64,000 nucleotides of DNA from Corbicula japonica (GCA_038501625.1 JAZAYU010000062.1:3324460-3388459), one strand, 5' to 3'. Positions 23,595 to 35,898 are shown, numbered from the stretch's first letter. Notes: generated by a model not told the origin, from the sequence alone. A program made the numbers and translations.

Positions 23595-24500
23595 ACGTAA
23601 CGCCGCATAGAAGCATCGCCCCATAAACAATTTTTTTACCGTTTATGCGGTGATTTTCAAAGCATATAATACTTTTTTGCGGCAAAAAATGCACATTTGC
23701 CACATAAAACAATTAAAACACATACTAGCACAAAAGTTGTTAATATAATATCATTACTTTCGGACTTAGTTTTTTGTGTCGAGACTTTTAGACAAAGATT
23801 TAGTAATGTCGATTTAATTGTGAACCAAACCAATAGAGTTTTTTTCTGTCCACTTAACCAAGCTTTGAAGTAAACATTTAGATAGGTAAATTCTGACAAA
23901 GATTTAGTAAGATCGGTTAAATTGTGAACCAGACCAATACATGTATCTGCAAAACGTTTAAATGACGTGTTTTTTTTTTAAAACTTAACTTGTTTTTATG
24001 TCCGTTACGATAAGTGCCAAGTAATGCACATGTTATTTGTAACCATTGCACTAATCCCGGGGTATAACAGTGCCTTTGAAAAAAAATCCTTGGAAAGACC
24101 CTGCCAAGCCAGGGTAGGGGCAGTGGTTACCATTACGTAGAATAAGCAAGGTTGTAAAATCGTAAATGGTTTTTGAAGGGCTACGTGTGCCACAAAATAA
24201 CAATAAAACAAAATTAGTTTTACTGGCTAGGCCAACGAGCATATCATTACTTCCTACACTGATGAATATCATACAACCCTGGAGACTCTCATGTTATAAA
24301 TTGTCGAAACGGACGAACATCATCAACACCAAAGTCATCAACGTCGTTTTCTTCCAATATTAGAACTATGAATCTTTATAATAAATGCTTAAACTAATTC
24401 TCTTTATGTGGCAAAAGGGCGCCCTGTTTATGCGTTGAAAATCACCGCATAAATTAAAAAAAAATGTTTATGAGGCGATGCTTCTATGCGGCGCTACATA
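23595..24500. mobile_element. Non-autonomous TIR DNA transposon (~0.9 kb)
   Basis: Terminal inverted repeats of about 75 bp: the left end reads CGCCGCATAGAAGCATCGCC, CATAAACAATTTTTT, TTTATGCGGTGATTTTCAA. The right end is the reverse complement (TTGAAAATCACCGCATAAA, GGCGATGCTTCTATGCGGCG). Flanks are TACGTA-like on the left and TACATA on the right, so a short TA-type duplication is possible. The interior has no transposase; the open frames inside are not conserved. Confidence 0.8.
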
Positions 24501-25344
24501 CCTAGCTTTTGCGTTAAATTAAATTATTTTTAGTGTTTCACATAAACAAGCAATAGATAAAGCTAAAGGTCTCTGATAGATATTTGAAAAACTCTCAATT
24601 TTCTTACACACACATCGGCGGCACAAATCATTTATAAACCTTTATGCATTTGTCATGGTTACAACACATATGAAAATATTAATAACAGTTTGTATGTACT
24701 GGTAACGTGGATGTAATATAAAAATGATTTGTTTGTAAGTAAACGAGGCTTCACAAATAAACGGATAATATGGGCATTCACTCTAAGTTCTTTTATAAAA
24801 AATAATAAGGATGACTTACGAACTCAAAGTCAAATAAAATATTTTTTTAATGTAGATCTTAAAAATTAAAACTCATAATGGAGTAAAATTTAAAAAAAAA
24901 TACGTATACCTATTTAGAATGCAGCAGCGCTCTTATTTTCAACTCGAACGAAACAAAAAGAAAGCTAACCTTTAGTGGGGTTGATCCGCAGAACTTGCTG
25001 TACGGACATAATGTCTCAAATGTTGGTAATCCCATAATGAATTTAATAACTAACACAAACTGTATAATCCTCATACTTAACATGACTGAAACAAACATGT
25101 TACCCAGAAAAAAATCATCCAAAATAACCAATTCGATTGATACATTGAATATATATTAATTAGCGTTTCATTACTCAGTTCCAGTATCATATTTTTTGAT
25201 AATTAGATTCGAATATCCACACCTATATTTTGCACGTTCAGTGCTGATTTTACTCTTGTTTAGTGTGGTACGTATTTTGTTTTCGTCTGATAATAGTGGT
25301 CAACTTAAGCGTGAAACAGAGCCGTATCTTCAACGAGGTGAGAA

Positions 25345-25557
25345 GAAAAATGAGATATGCATATCAAGAATGGCCACATACAGAAACCCGAGTCTACCCA
25401 CAATGCCAACGTGCAGAGTGAAATAGAGACCATGGGTTTACACAATGATAATTCTCAAAAAGGACACGACAAATATCCACTGATAATGGAAACCCGAAGG
25501 GCTAGCGCCTTGAAACGGACGGTGGCAAAACATTTTGCTTCTGGGAGTGTTAACCAT
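25345..25557 (+). repeat. Dispersed repeat R1, part 1 (interrupted copy)
   Basis: GAGATATGCATATCAAGAAT, GGCCACATACAGAAACCC, CGCCTTGAAACGGACGGTGG and a GCTTCTGGGAGTGTTAACCA block. It continues after the LINE at 26646 (AGTGCACCTACCTCACA) to 26820, then after the foldback element at 29420 (AATCGATGACCTTACTAAGACC). Confidence 0.75.
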
Positions 25558-26645
25558 GTTACTCCAATATTGTTGTATTGCTCTGAAGTATTTGGTATAT
25601 ATGATACAAGCATAATTGATCAAGTGCATATGAAATTTTGCAAAAAGATACTTGGTGTTAAAACGCAAACTCCTAATATGGCAGTTCTTGGTGAAATTGG
25701 ACGGTATCCGTTAACTCTCATATGTAAAGAACGAGTAATCGAATACTGGCTAAAAATCTTAGCCAATCCAAATTCAATTATGTACAGTATTTTTCAATCT
25801 CAATGTAACGGTATAGATGACCCACGGTATAATTCCTGGGCAAATAAAGTTAAAACTATTATAGATAAATTAGGTTACAGTTATTTATGGGGTAATATCA
25901 CCCCTTTGACGTTCAATTACTTTTCTCAACTTAAAACACGTTTGAGAGAACAATTTCACCAACACTGGAATGCTTCTATAAACGAATCGCCAAAATTACA
26001 ATATTATGCGACGATCAAAAAAGTCTTTGAATTTGAACGGTATTTTGACCTAATTGAAAATGACTATTTAAGAAAATTACTCACATGTTTTAGACTATCC
26101 TCTCACAAATTAGCAATTGAAACTGGTCGGTTCACTGGTATACAAAGAGAAAGTCGCTTGTGTCAAAATTGTAACATGCATGTTGTAGAATCAGAATACC
26201 ATTTTTTACTGATTTGTACTAAATATACACCTTTAAGAAATGTATTTTTGCCAAGGATATCTTGGCCAGACTTGCGGAAATTCGAAAACTTGATGTCGTC
26301 AAAAAATATAAAAACTTTAATTGGTATAAGTAAATATTTAAAGAAAGCATATGAAACACGAGATGGGTAATTTATTTTTACATTGAAATTATCCCTATAC
26401 TGTATGTCTTTTTTCCAATGTTTGTATGGTGTTATATAAATTGAGTTAGTGATTATAACTTCACTTTGTTTTGTGTGTGGTTATTTCTAGTCACTTTGAT
26501 ATTGTACCTCATTTGTATTTGATTGTATTTTCATTGTCACTCTGAATGCATAAAATATGTTTTAAAATTGCTGTTCATTGTTAGCCAAAGACATTTGGTT
26601 GCCGATTTTGCAAATAAAAGTTTGTTGTTGTTGTTGTTGTTGTTA
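25558..26645 (+). mobile_element. 5'-truncated non-LTR retrotransposon (LINE) 3' end
   Basis: An open frame to 26370 encodes the part C-terminal to a reverse transcriptase: TPILLYCSEVFG, FCKKILGVKTQTPNMAVLGE, IGRYPL, LRKLLTCFRLSSHKLAIETG and a terminal Cys/His cluster (CQNCNMHVVESEYHFLLIC). These motifs are typical of the C-terminus of LINE ORF2 in invertebrates. The polymerase core and endonuclease are missing. The 3' end carries a GTT microsatellite tail (about 26622-26645). TGTTA borders both ends, consistent with a short target duplication, and R1 sequence resumes on the other side. The frame start at 25357 lies in R1, so the ATG there is accidental. Confidence 0.85.
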
Positions 26646-26819
26646 TAGAGTGCACCTACCTCACATTTTCCCCAACATGTTCTGAACAAACAAGTACAAG
26701 TTGTCTGTGAATTGCCTCCAATACACCAAACATCTCGACAATGCTCCATGCAAAAGCTCACAAGGAAACACATCATAAGAAGCTAATGGTGATGTCAAGC
26801 GCAGAAGGTAGGTAATCGA
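26646..26819 (+). repeat. Dispersed repeat R1, part 2 (interrupted copy)
   Basis: AGTGCACCTACCTCACA, CCCAACATGTTCTGAAC, AACAAGTACAAGTTGTC, then AAGCTAATGGTGATGTCAAG and GGTAGGTAATCGA, which is the order of the R1 3' half. It breaks at the target duplication of the foldback element. Confidence 0.7.
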
Positions 26820-29419
26820 TATGGTGGCTGATTTATGCCATTTCGTTTTTTCGTTATTTCGCCGCGAAATAACGCCAAGCGAAAAGACGAAATAACGAAA
26901 AAACGCCACGCGAAAAGACGAAATAACGAGAAAACGCCACGCGAAAAGACGAAATAACGAAAGAACGCCACGCGAAATAACGAAGAAACGCTATTTTTGC
27001 GCGAAATAACGAAAAGTAGCCTTGCGAAAAAACGCCAATTTAACTGCACAAAATAGCGTTCTTTCTAGTTTCGCCTGGCGTTTTTTCTTTATTTCGCTTG
27101 GCGTCTTTTCGTTATTTCGCTCGGCGTCTTTTCGCTCGGCGTTATTTCGTTATTTCGCCTGGCGTTTTTTCGTTGTTTCGCGTGGCGTTTTTTCGTTATT
27201 TCGTATTTTCGCGTGGCGTTTTTCGTTATTTCGTCTTTCCGCGTGCCGTCTTTTCGTTATTTCGGTTGGCGTTTTTTCGTTATTTCGTATTTTCGAGTGG
27301 CGTTTTTTCGTTATTTCGTATTTTCGCGTGGCGTCTTTTCGTTTTTTCGCTTGGCGTTTTTTCGTTTTATCGCGTGGCTTGCTTTCGTTATTTCGTCTTT
27401 TCGCGTGGCGTCTTTTCGTTATTTCGCTTGGCGTCTTTTCGCTCGGCGTTTTTTCGTTATTTCGCGTGGCGTTATTTCGCTTGGCGTTTTTTCGTCTTTT
27501 CGCCTTCCGGTTGACATGCGCAAAGTGTAGCAACAGTAAAGCTGGGCATATGGGTAAAACAACTATTCACGGACAGAAGGAGGGAAGGACAGACAGACGG
27601 ACAAACGAAGACCATTCCTATACCCCATCCCGCTACGCGGCGGGGGATAGAAATCGAAGGGCAGAGGCGGTACTAATGATTTTTTCCCAACCACCACCAC
27701 CAAAAAGTTTTGATTGGTGCGAGTTTTGAGAAATAAAAGTCAAAAAAAGAAATACAGGTGGGGTGTGATGGATAGGTGCCTGAATTCCCACCCAATCCCA
27801 ACAACAAAAACATTTGTTTGTTTGAGTTGATTAACAAATAAAATAAACTAGAGCTCCTCGAGTTAGATGTCTCGCCTAACGAAATTTTTGTTAGTTTATT
27901 GATCTACAGTTATTAGCAATGTATTTGCACAAAATTCACATATAAAATAACCTTTTAATTGTCTGATTGCAAGAAACATGCACAACAAGTTAAGTCCTTG
28001 GCAAGAAAGGCACTAAAATCAATCAAGGGAATAATTTAAAAGAATGACAATAAATGCTCTATAAAGTAAATCAAAGGGGAATAATTTAACGACATTAATG
28101 GGACAAAATATGAGCAATATTGTCGCAAAGCATACCTAACACTGCTTTTATGAAACATGCATACCAAGTTTGGAGTCATTTGAACATATTGTGACATTGT
28201 TACGCTCCTAACAAGAAATGCTCTATAAAAATCAAAGAAAATTAATTCAAAAACGGAACAAGGTAGAGTTACGGTTCTTGTGCAGTGCACTTCGAGTCAT
28301 TGCAAGAAACATGCATACCAAGTTTGGAGACATTTGAACCTATGATGACAGTTGCGCTCCGCACTAGAAATGCTCTGTAAAATAAATCAAAGGGCAATAA
28401 TTAAAAAACGAAAGAAGGTAGAGTTACGGTTCTTGTGCATTGCACTTTGAGTCATTGCCAGAAACATGCATTCCGAGCGAAGAGACGCCAAGCGAAATAA
28501 CGAAAAGACGCCAAGCGAAATAACGCCACGCGAAATAACGAAAAAACGCCGAGCAAAAAGACGCCAAGCGAAATAACGAAAGGACGCCACGCGAAAAGAC
28601 GAAATAACGAAAAGACGCCACGCGAAAATACGAAATAACGAAAAAACGCCACGCGAAATAACGAAAAGACGCCACGCGAAAAGACGAAATAACGAAAAAA
28701 CGCCACTCGAAAATACGAAATAACGAAAAAACGCCAAGCGAAATAACGAAAAGACGCCACGCGAAAAAACGGAATAACGAAAAAACGCCACGCGAAAATG
28801 CGAAATAACGAAAAAAACGCCACGCGAAAATACGAAATAACGAAAAAACGCCAAGCGAAATAACGAAAAGACGCCACGCGAAAAGACGAAATATGGAAAA
28901 AACGACACGCGAAAATACGAAATAACGAAAAAACGCCACGCGAAATAACGAAAAGACGCCACGCGAAAAGACGAAATAACGAAAAGACGCCACGCGAAAA
29001 GACGAAATAACGAAAAAACGCCACGCGAAAAGACGATATAACGAAAAAACGCCACGCGAAACAACGAAAAAAACGCCAGGCAAAATAACGAAATAACGCC
29101 GAGCGAAAAGACGCCAAGCGAAATAACGAAAAGACGCCAAGCGAAATAACGAAAAAACGCCAGGCGAAGCTAGAAAGAACGCTATTTTGTACAATTAAAT
29201 TGGCGTTTTATTGCACGGCGACTTTTCGTTTTTTTAGCGCAAAAATAGCGTTTTTTCGTTATTTCGCGTGGCGTTCTTTCGTTATTTCGTCTTTTCGCGT
29301 GGCGTTTTTTCGTTATTTCGTTTTTTCGCGTGGCGTTTTTTCGTTATTTCGTCTTTTCGCTTGGCGTTATTTCGCAGCGAAATAACGAAAAAACGAAATG
29401 GCATAAAACAGCCACCATA
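26820..29419. mobile_element. Foldback-like transposon with minisatellite arms
   Basis: The 2.6-kb unit begins TATGGTGGCTG and ends with its complement CAGCCACCATA, flanked by AATCGA on both sides (26814-26819, 29420-29425). Each arm holds tandem ~23-42-bp units (GCGAAATAACGAAAAAACGC and GCGAAAAGACGAAATAACG types) in two opposed blocks: 26838-27045 versus 27065-27515 on the left, 28475-29165 versus 29225-29400 on the right. Both arms share the spacer AGCGTTCTTTCTAG next to GCCTGGCG or GCCAGGCG. Inverted arms of short tandem units around a middle resemble Drosophila FB or Galileo elements. The middle (27530-28470) has a GACAGACGGACAAACGAAG tract, a CCCGCTACGCGGCGGGG hairpin and about three ~155-bp tandem units (GAAACATGCATACCAAGTTT at 28152 and 28306). 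No transposase is visible. Arm open frames are repetitive artefacts. Confidence 0.85.
27960..28470. repeat. ~155-bp tandem units inside the foldback element
   Basis: TGCAAGAAACATGCATACCA and GGTAGAGTTACGGTTCTTGT recur. GAAACATGC starts at 27973, 28152, 28306 and 28461, giving spacings of 179, 154 and 155 bp. The last unit is cut where the right arm begins (CATTCCGAGCGAA). Confidence 0.75.
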
Positions 29420-29446
29420 AATCGATGACCTTACTAAGACCATGGC

Positions 29447-29587
29447 TGAAGTTTATAAAACTGAGATTGGAAACCAGTCTCAAATCTCAAGCATCTGATT
29501 TGCTGAAATGGCGACTGGTCGCCATTTAAGCCAATCAGATGCTTGAGATTTGAGATTGATTTCCATGCTCAGTTTTATAACCTTTGG
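29447..29587. repeat. Palindromic repeat R2, complete copy
   Basis: GTTTATAAAACTGAGATTGG, AAACCAGTCTCAAATCTCAA, then the complementary arm ending TATAACCTTTGG. It sits directly after the last R1 fragment, so it is a third insertion into the same R1 copy or abuts it. Confidence 0.8.
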
Positions 29588-32232
29588 CACAGGCCCCGTG
29601 ATTGTAAAACTTTTTTCATGCTAAACTCAATTCTGTGCTCAAACTTAAAATGTCTTGAACTTTAACAGTTTTCATAAATAAGAAATAGCTTTCTGTTTAA
29701 CAGGTGTTATTGAGAGTAATTATGTCATATTTTCAGTCTAAAATATTTAATTTTATAAAATAAAAGAATGAAGCCATCAAATTGTCGTGGTCAAATTGAG
29801 TTGTGCATGAAAAAGTTTTATAATCACGGGTCAGAGCACCCGGTGTTAATCAGCAAGAAAATGATGGCAGTAAAAAAAGAAATATTTGGGTTAATGGCTA
29901 ACACATTATTATTTCAAAGGGAGATTAAAACAAAGATAACACCCAAAAGTATACTCCCTGCTCTTACAAATATTTTTTCGTTCTGCGTTCTCTGTGATAC
30001 ACAGGATTTTTATAGTTTTAGATCTTCTGTCAAAATTCTATTATTTTCAGTAACGCTCTTGAGTCTTGAGATAAAAGAGTGTGACAAGTCAATCTATGCT
30101 CAAATATTCCAACAATTGCTACTTCGGCATCAATATTGCGTGCATGGTTGGCGGTACTTTGAAAAAAAATATAGCGTTGACTTAATGGGTGACGTCAGGA
30201 GCTGCCGAGGTCTTGGCTACATGTATGGTGTAGCAAAATACGGCTTATTTGTAAACTACCATGTTTTTTTTATTTTCCGTAACATGTATTAAACATGCAA
30301 TGATATACCTGACTTCTCAGTTTTTATCTACTCCCTAAATGTCTAAATTATAGGACTTGTTCATGAACTGAATGTTTTCCTGATATTATCTTTATGTAAA
30401 AATCACTGAATCATGTCGCGATTCAATATATAACCCATACAAACTAAACACAGGCATTAAATTACACGTACTTTGTCGCATTCATTCATTGTTAGTTTTA
30501 AACTGGAAGTAGGGAATGCATCGAATATGTTTGTAGATAAATGAAGGGGTGATTGTTCCGATATAGTCGTGCAGATCGGAATATGAGTGACGTTTTATGT
30601 TTATTTTTCTAAGGTAGTGTTTATATATCTAAGGTAGTGTTTATATCTAAGGAAGAACAATGAGCTTGGAATATTATGACTGACTGTCTGCAGAATACGA
30701 GTCATTGGGTAAAAAAAAACTAAACGAAATGTGAATGTCTGTATATGGGAATTCATATTTCTGCACTGTTCCGGCATAACGAACGGGCACAACTTGTACG
30801 CCTTTGAAGACAGGTAAGTACTTAAGTTTTTTCTTCATTTCGGTTTCCACTTATTATAATTTTTATGACTTCACGAACACATGTAAAGATAGTTTCACTG
30901 GATATATCAGGTGATTTTTTGTTGTAAAACATACATGTTAACATTTAACAATTGAAACGACTGTCTGTATTTCACTGGAGTATGGAAAACAGTAAGTCCA
31001 TTTGAAGTTACTGAAGTCAGCATTGAATTGTAGTACACTTCTCAAATTTCAAACATGATGAGATAGATCATGTTTACTTCTTTTTAAGAAGACATCAAAT
31101 TTCCTAAGTGTTTAAGTAAACCAATGACATTTTAACTAGATTGTGGAAAAACAAAAAGTCACAAAATCTACCATAGCTTTTGTTAAGAGGGTATGCCGAA
31201 ATCGGCTAAAATGCTGAAACATCTTCTGTGTAACAGCTTAGCAATCACATTATTGCAGAAACGCATAAAAGCTTTCAAAATTTCATAATAATCCATATTT
31301 AAATAAAGAGACATGCATTTTCGTTAATGGATCAAAAAACCGCTACCGACAATTTTGTGACTTTTGTATTTACCCCTACCTTGATTAAATGTCAGTAGTT
31401 CTAAATGCATGTAATTAATTTTAATGGTTATTTTACAATCAAGAGTGAAAAGGATTTATCTTATTATTATCCAAGTTTGAAGATAGGCCGATTACACACA
31501 GAGAAATTAAAATAATATGATCAGTATGCTTAGCATTGATTAAGTGTTTCTAGTCGTGTACACGCGTTGCATGTTTTCCAGTTTAAACAGTCATTATTGC
31601 TTAACATCAAGTGCATCTGTTGCGTTTTATTTATTTCAATTAATAAATGCTTGATGGGGTGTCTCATTTCTTTCTTCAAACTCTACACACAGATAGAATT
31701 TAGAAACGGAGTCAAGTGCATTTCCTTTTGAGAATGTCGAGATACTGCTTTATTTATTTATGCAAGTGTTTTAGCAAACATTCCGAATTTAAAGATTGTT
31801 TGGTTTGGATAATAATAAATACACCGGGTATGTTGTATAAAATTTTGTCGCTGTGGTCTAGAGAGCACCACGCTAACATTTATTTAAAAACGCGCACAAA
31901 ACTAGTTTTCGTAAACATATGCGTACTACGATTTTTTCTTTCAAAAGGTCGTTTTTACTTTTAAATAGCTTCATGAGTTTCTTACATATTATTTTTGTTA
32001 CATTTAAAACAATAAGGATTTGTGATTTTTTGTGATGTTACAGAACCAATACCCAAAACTGATTTTCTAACGTATGTGGTGGCCATAAGTGAAAGAAACA
32101 ACGTGAAATAACTATAATGATACATGCTTTACAGGCTATGACTATATGATACTGAGAGTGAGACCAGAAACGATAGGATTTACACATTTTACACTGATGA
32201 TTGTTTACTCATTTTCATAATGTTATATTACA
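29588..32232. other. No supported gene
   Basis: AT-rich. The 174-codon frame at 29768-30292 overlaps a segment (29930-30060, CTCTGTGATACACAGGATTT, TCTGTCAAAATTCTATTATT) that resembles intronic sequence at about 43060-43185, so it is probably a repeat, not a gene. A short tandem of CTAAGGTAGTGTTTATAT is at 30610-30650. Confidence 0.5.
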
Positions 32233-32295
32233 ATGAGAATGAACCCTGAAATGAAGACATCAAACGTTTATACATTCTTTACAGGTAATTTCATA

Positions 32296-33564
32296 ATGAT
32301 AATGAAACCAGAGGGTAGAGGAAACCTGCGCCGCTCTTCGATCTGTGTTTTCTTCATGGTGGCTATTCTGTCTTCGACCATCTTATTCTATTCGTACATC
32401 GGCCCAAGAGAAACAAACAGCATGCGACAAATTCCACAAAGCAGCGCTTATAGCCCTCGAAGAGAACAAGCCGTGATACAAACTAAACCAAAAAGTGGGA
32501 CATTAAGCCCGAAGGAAGCACATGTAAAACAATCAATTCAACCGAACAGTAACTTAAACCCGAACACAAATGAAGTCAATCAGTATTTACCACAAAATGG
32601 CGCCTTTAGCCAAATAGATAACCAGGTCAAACGTATAAGTAAACCACCAATTAACAGTGGCAAAAAGCTAAATATATATCCTAATTCTACTGCATTTACA
32701 TTCTTCAGTAATCACCCGTTTCTTATTTTAAATAAAACTATATGTGGCAATTCAAACGATATTTCCGTGATTATTCTTATTCATTCGGCACCGAAACATT
32801 TTGAATACCGTAGAGCAATAAGACGAACATGGGCAAGTTACAATACTTCTTACCATTTGTTAACTTTCCGGACAGTTTTTCTTTTCGGCAAAGTTAGTTT
32901 GCCGTCATTACAGGCTCAACTTGAAAGCGAACATAGTATCCACGGGGATATTCTGCAAGGTAATTTCATCGACAGTTATCAAAACCTCAGTTTGAATACC
33001 TTGCACGGTTTGAAATGGGTGCAGGAATATTGCCCTGGTGCAAAGGTGGTCATGAAAGTTGACGATGACGTCATTGTGGACATGTTTAATGTGATGCCAC
33101 GGATAGTTAATAAATACTTATCATCACGGCGTCATGTGTTTTGCAATGAACTGCACAAGTCGCGTATCTTTAGAAATCTAAAATCTAAATTTTTTGTGAA
33201 GGCCAATCAGTTTAATGATCTTAGATTTTTCCCTCCATACTGTGAGGGCAAAACGGTTATATTCACATCGGATTTGATCATTCCGATTCTCCAACAAGCA
33301 TCACATACACCGATGTTTTGGATAGAAGACGTCTATGTTTATGGGCTTGTTTTAAACAGAATACCAAACCTAGTAATAGACAAATACGCTTTTGATGTCA
33401 ACCTTGCTCGACACTGTAAATCAAATTGCATAGAAAATGACAAAGAATGTAGTAAAATCATGGCTGAACTAAAAAGAAACATTCCTGAACAGTTTGCAAA
33501 TATCTGGACAGTTTTTCAACAAAGGCGTGATTCTTGTCCTAATGTAACGTCATATTTGAATTAA
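32296..33564 (+). CDS. Beta-1,3-galactosyltransferase-like glycosyltransferase (GT31)
   Basis: An intact single coding exon. I chose the ATG at 32296 because a strong acceptor (ttctttacag) ends at 32284, making the in-frame ATG at 32233 likely intronic. The product is 422 residues with type II Golgi topology: a short Arg-rich cytosolic tail, a membrane segment at about residues 14-35 (CVFFMVAILSSTILFYSYI), a Ser/Pro/Asn/Gln-rich stem to about 120, and a catalytic domain. Family motifs are RRAIRRTW (about 172), FLFGK, HGDILQGNFIDSYQNLSLNT, the metal-binding KVDDDV (Asp triad about 256-258) and FWIEDVYVYG (about 342-351). Galactosyl_T proteins transfer Gal or GlcNAc from UDP-sugar in beta-1,3 linkage to glycans; the donor cannot be read from sequence. 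Length and the complete motif set argue for a working enzyme. Confidence 0.92.
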   Translation: MIMKPEGRGNLRRSSICVFFMVAILSSTILFYSYIGPRETNSMRQIPQSSAYSPRREQAVIQTKPKSGTLSPKEAHVKQSIQPNSNLNPNTNEVNQYLPQNGAFSQIDNQVKRISKPPINSGKKLNIYPNSTAFTFFSNHPFLILNKTICGNSNDISVIILIHSAPKHFEYRRAIRRTWASYNTSYHLLTFRTVFLFGKVSLPSLQAQLESEHSIHGDILQGNFIDSYQNLSLNTLHGLKWVQEYCPGAKVVMKVDDDVIVDMFNVMPRIVNKYLSSRRHVFCNELHKSRIFRNLKSKFFVKANQFNDLRFFPPYCEGKTVIFTSDLIIPILQQASHTPMFWIEDVYVYGLVLNRIPNLVIDKYAFDVNLARHCKSNCIENDKECSKIMAELKRNIPEQFANIWTVFQQRRDSCPNVTSYLN

Positions 33565-34499
33565 GCGGCGATGGACAGTTGCGATGGATTCTACCAGTTT
33601 CTATGACAAAGTGCGTAAGTTGGCATATGCTCACAGTTACTGTGCTCGGATTTTTTTGGATACCAATAGTGTGCATTGTAGCGTATAAACAAAGCTGCGA
33701 GCTCATATGTTGTAAGTTGTCAGTATAAGTAAGCCAAGTGTCTTTTTGTCTATAAATAACGTAGTGTATATAACAGCCGCAGTTGAGATATATTTTTACG
33801 ACGGAATAAATCCAGGAAAATATATTGACACGTTTGTAGTACAATAATGTGTTTTTTGCTCAACCATTTTTGGTTACTGTGTAAAAGAGATTCTATGGTT
33901 TAACATATAAATAACGTGATGACATTTTAGCCAGACTACACGATGAATAGATGGTCTGTTTGGGCTATATAATTAATATTATGGAAATACTGACACCAAA
34001 CCTAACATAAATATCACTCGTCATGACCTGCTTCATTTTCAATAAGAGTATTTACTGTTAAATTTTATTCAGTTATGCCCCTTTTTAACTTTCCTAACAG
34101 ATTTTATCCATTTTGCCTACGCCTTTATCATTTCTCCACTGATTGGTGCGAGCCTTAGAATAATGTCCAACTATGACCTACTTCATTTATAACATTTCTT
34201 CATTTCAAAAATATGTACATTATTGTATGTAAGTACTATTTTAGTTACGACTATGCGCTGAATTAAGGTATTGACTATTTAATCTAATGACCTCTTGCAT
34301 AGATTTTATAACAGTTAATATATATATACATTATTATCAAGTTTTCTAACTTTCCAAAACCTGTTTTAGTTTGACAATAGTTGTTGTATATTTAATCTTC
34401 AACCTATATTCATTACTATTTTAAAAAAATTATATCAACAAATAAATATTTTCGAAATTGCTTTTTCAATGATAGATTCAAATAATCGAGCACTCTGTC
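33565..34499. other. 3' flank of the GT31 gene
   Basis: AT-rich sequence that likely includes the 3' UTR. No exon or clear repeat was recognised. Confidence 0.4.
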
Positions 34500-34870
34500 T
34501 CCTCTGTCAGCTCTAAATAAATCGCCGGTAAACCGAAAAAAGACGACAGGAAAACATCACGGGTTCGCCACCAGGATGTTGCTGATTTAACTCCAGGTGC
34601 TCTGGTTTCGGTAACGTCATCGTGTACTTGATCTTTTCACCTTACGGTGCCATACACTACTTATTATTGCGTTTTTGCATGCAACGTTGTCAGGCTTGTA
34701 GTTAATTCAGCAAGGCAATTTACTCGTTACTTTAAAATAAACCTGACTGAATAGGTGTGAGATTGATGCCCTTGGTTCAAACCCTCAGTGGCAATATGCA
34801 TCACCATTGACCGTTCTAAGGCGGTAACCTCATGAGTACCAAGTTTTGCTGTTCGTGGTTCTTGTTGTAA
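34500..34870 (-). repeat. Dispersed repeat R1, minus-strand copy
   Basis: The reverse complement shows GCGGTTACCGCCTTAGAACGGT-like order in degraded form, plus TACCGAAACCAGAGCACCTGG near 34590-34612 and TTGCATGCAAAAACGC near 34680. It is followed 120 bp later by a plus-strand copy. Confidence 0.65.
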
Positions 34871-34989
34871 GAATGCTCTCTTTCTTTTTCTTTTTGCATA
34901 TTGGCTGCGCGATTGTTTTACTTTTTTAAAATCTTTTTAACTTGGATACCCTAGCACTTGTAAATGCTTTAACATTTACTTCTTGTGAA

Positions 34990-35185
34990 AAAGTGAAATA
35001 TTCATATCAGGAACTGCCATATCCCGAAGACACAGCCTTCCCACACAGCCAAGAAGAAGAAAGGAAGAGAGGAATGGTTGATATGGTTGATAAAATGACA
35101 ATTTCAAAACAGACACCACAGACACTTAACAAAAATTGAGAACCCGAGGGGTTACCGCATTGAAACGTTCAGTGGCAAAACAATA
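34990..35185 (+). repeat. Dispersed repeat R1, 5' part
   Basis: GTGAAATATTCATATCAGGA, AAGACACAGCCTTCCCACAC, GTTACCGCATTGAAACG and TTCAGTGGCAAAACAATAA. The remainder to 35890 holds nothing I can name. Confidence 0.7.
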
Positions 35186-35898
35186 ATGTTCTATCAAATT
35201 GATGTGCGCATCCGTCGTACTCCACGTTTAGGCACGAAAATATTGGTTTTATCCTAAAGCGAAGCGTGAGGGGGCATTTAACTGTGTCACTGCTAACAGA
35301 ATAAACGGACATGATCACGGTGTCGTCTTAAAGCTTATGATAAATTTTAATAATAATTTTGATGAAGCATAATTCATTCGAGTTTTACGAATTTTCGAAT
35401 ATTACAGGCTTAAAAAAGTCTGGTCGACAGGATTTGACAGTGAAAAGCGTAAAACAATCAAAGAAGTGGTTGCCACTTTGAATCAGGAGGTCTTATTTGA
35501 AAACAAAGACAATGTCGGTTACACGTTACTGTATATTTGCCACAGACACATATATAAGCGTCTCGAGTTTTTCTGACAAAATGCGTTTACTTCAAGAAAT
35601 ATATTTTATGTTGCATGATCTCTCTAAATTGGAGGTAAACAGATGAATTCAATTTTAGAGAGCGCTAAGGGGAGGTAACAATTTGAAAGAACTCTATTGT
35701 GAAAGACATATTTACATCCCAGGTTTAATCCGATGCGCATAAGTTAAAAATTGTAATAAAAAATACTTCCGGTAACTGTGTTATCAACGGCATCTTTCAT
35801 GTCAGCGGATAAAACGTTGTGATCCTTAAATTTTCATCTAATTTTTGTCTTACATTAGCAGTTTAGTACATTTGCATTTATCTAGTTATCTTAATTAA

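Noticed and set aside
23657..24363. Several 65-80-codon frames inside the TIR transposon
   Set aside because: They overlap on opposite strands, have no transposase motif, and lie in a non-autonomous element.
25357..25557. N-terminal 67 residues of the LINE frame
   Set aside because: They translate the R1 repeat into which the LINE inserted and are not part of the retrotransposon protein.
27022..27729. 235-codon and related frames rich in FRYFAWRFFVIS-type repeats, also at 28387-29194 minus
   Set aside because: These are translations of the CGTTATTTCG-type arrays of the foldback element; both strands and several frames are open for the same reason.
29768..30292. 174-codon frame
   Set aside because: Part of it resembles intronic sequence near 43060-43185, so it is probably repeat-derived; no family motif or splice site was found.
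32233..32295. Upstream ATG of the galactosyltransferase frame
   Set aside because: A strong splice acceptor ends at 32284 inside this extension, and the shorter start gives a normal type II topology.
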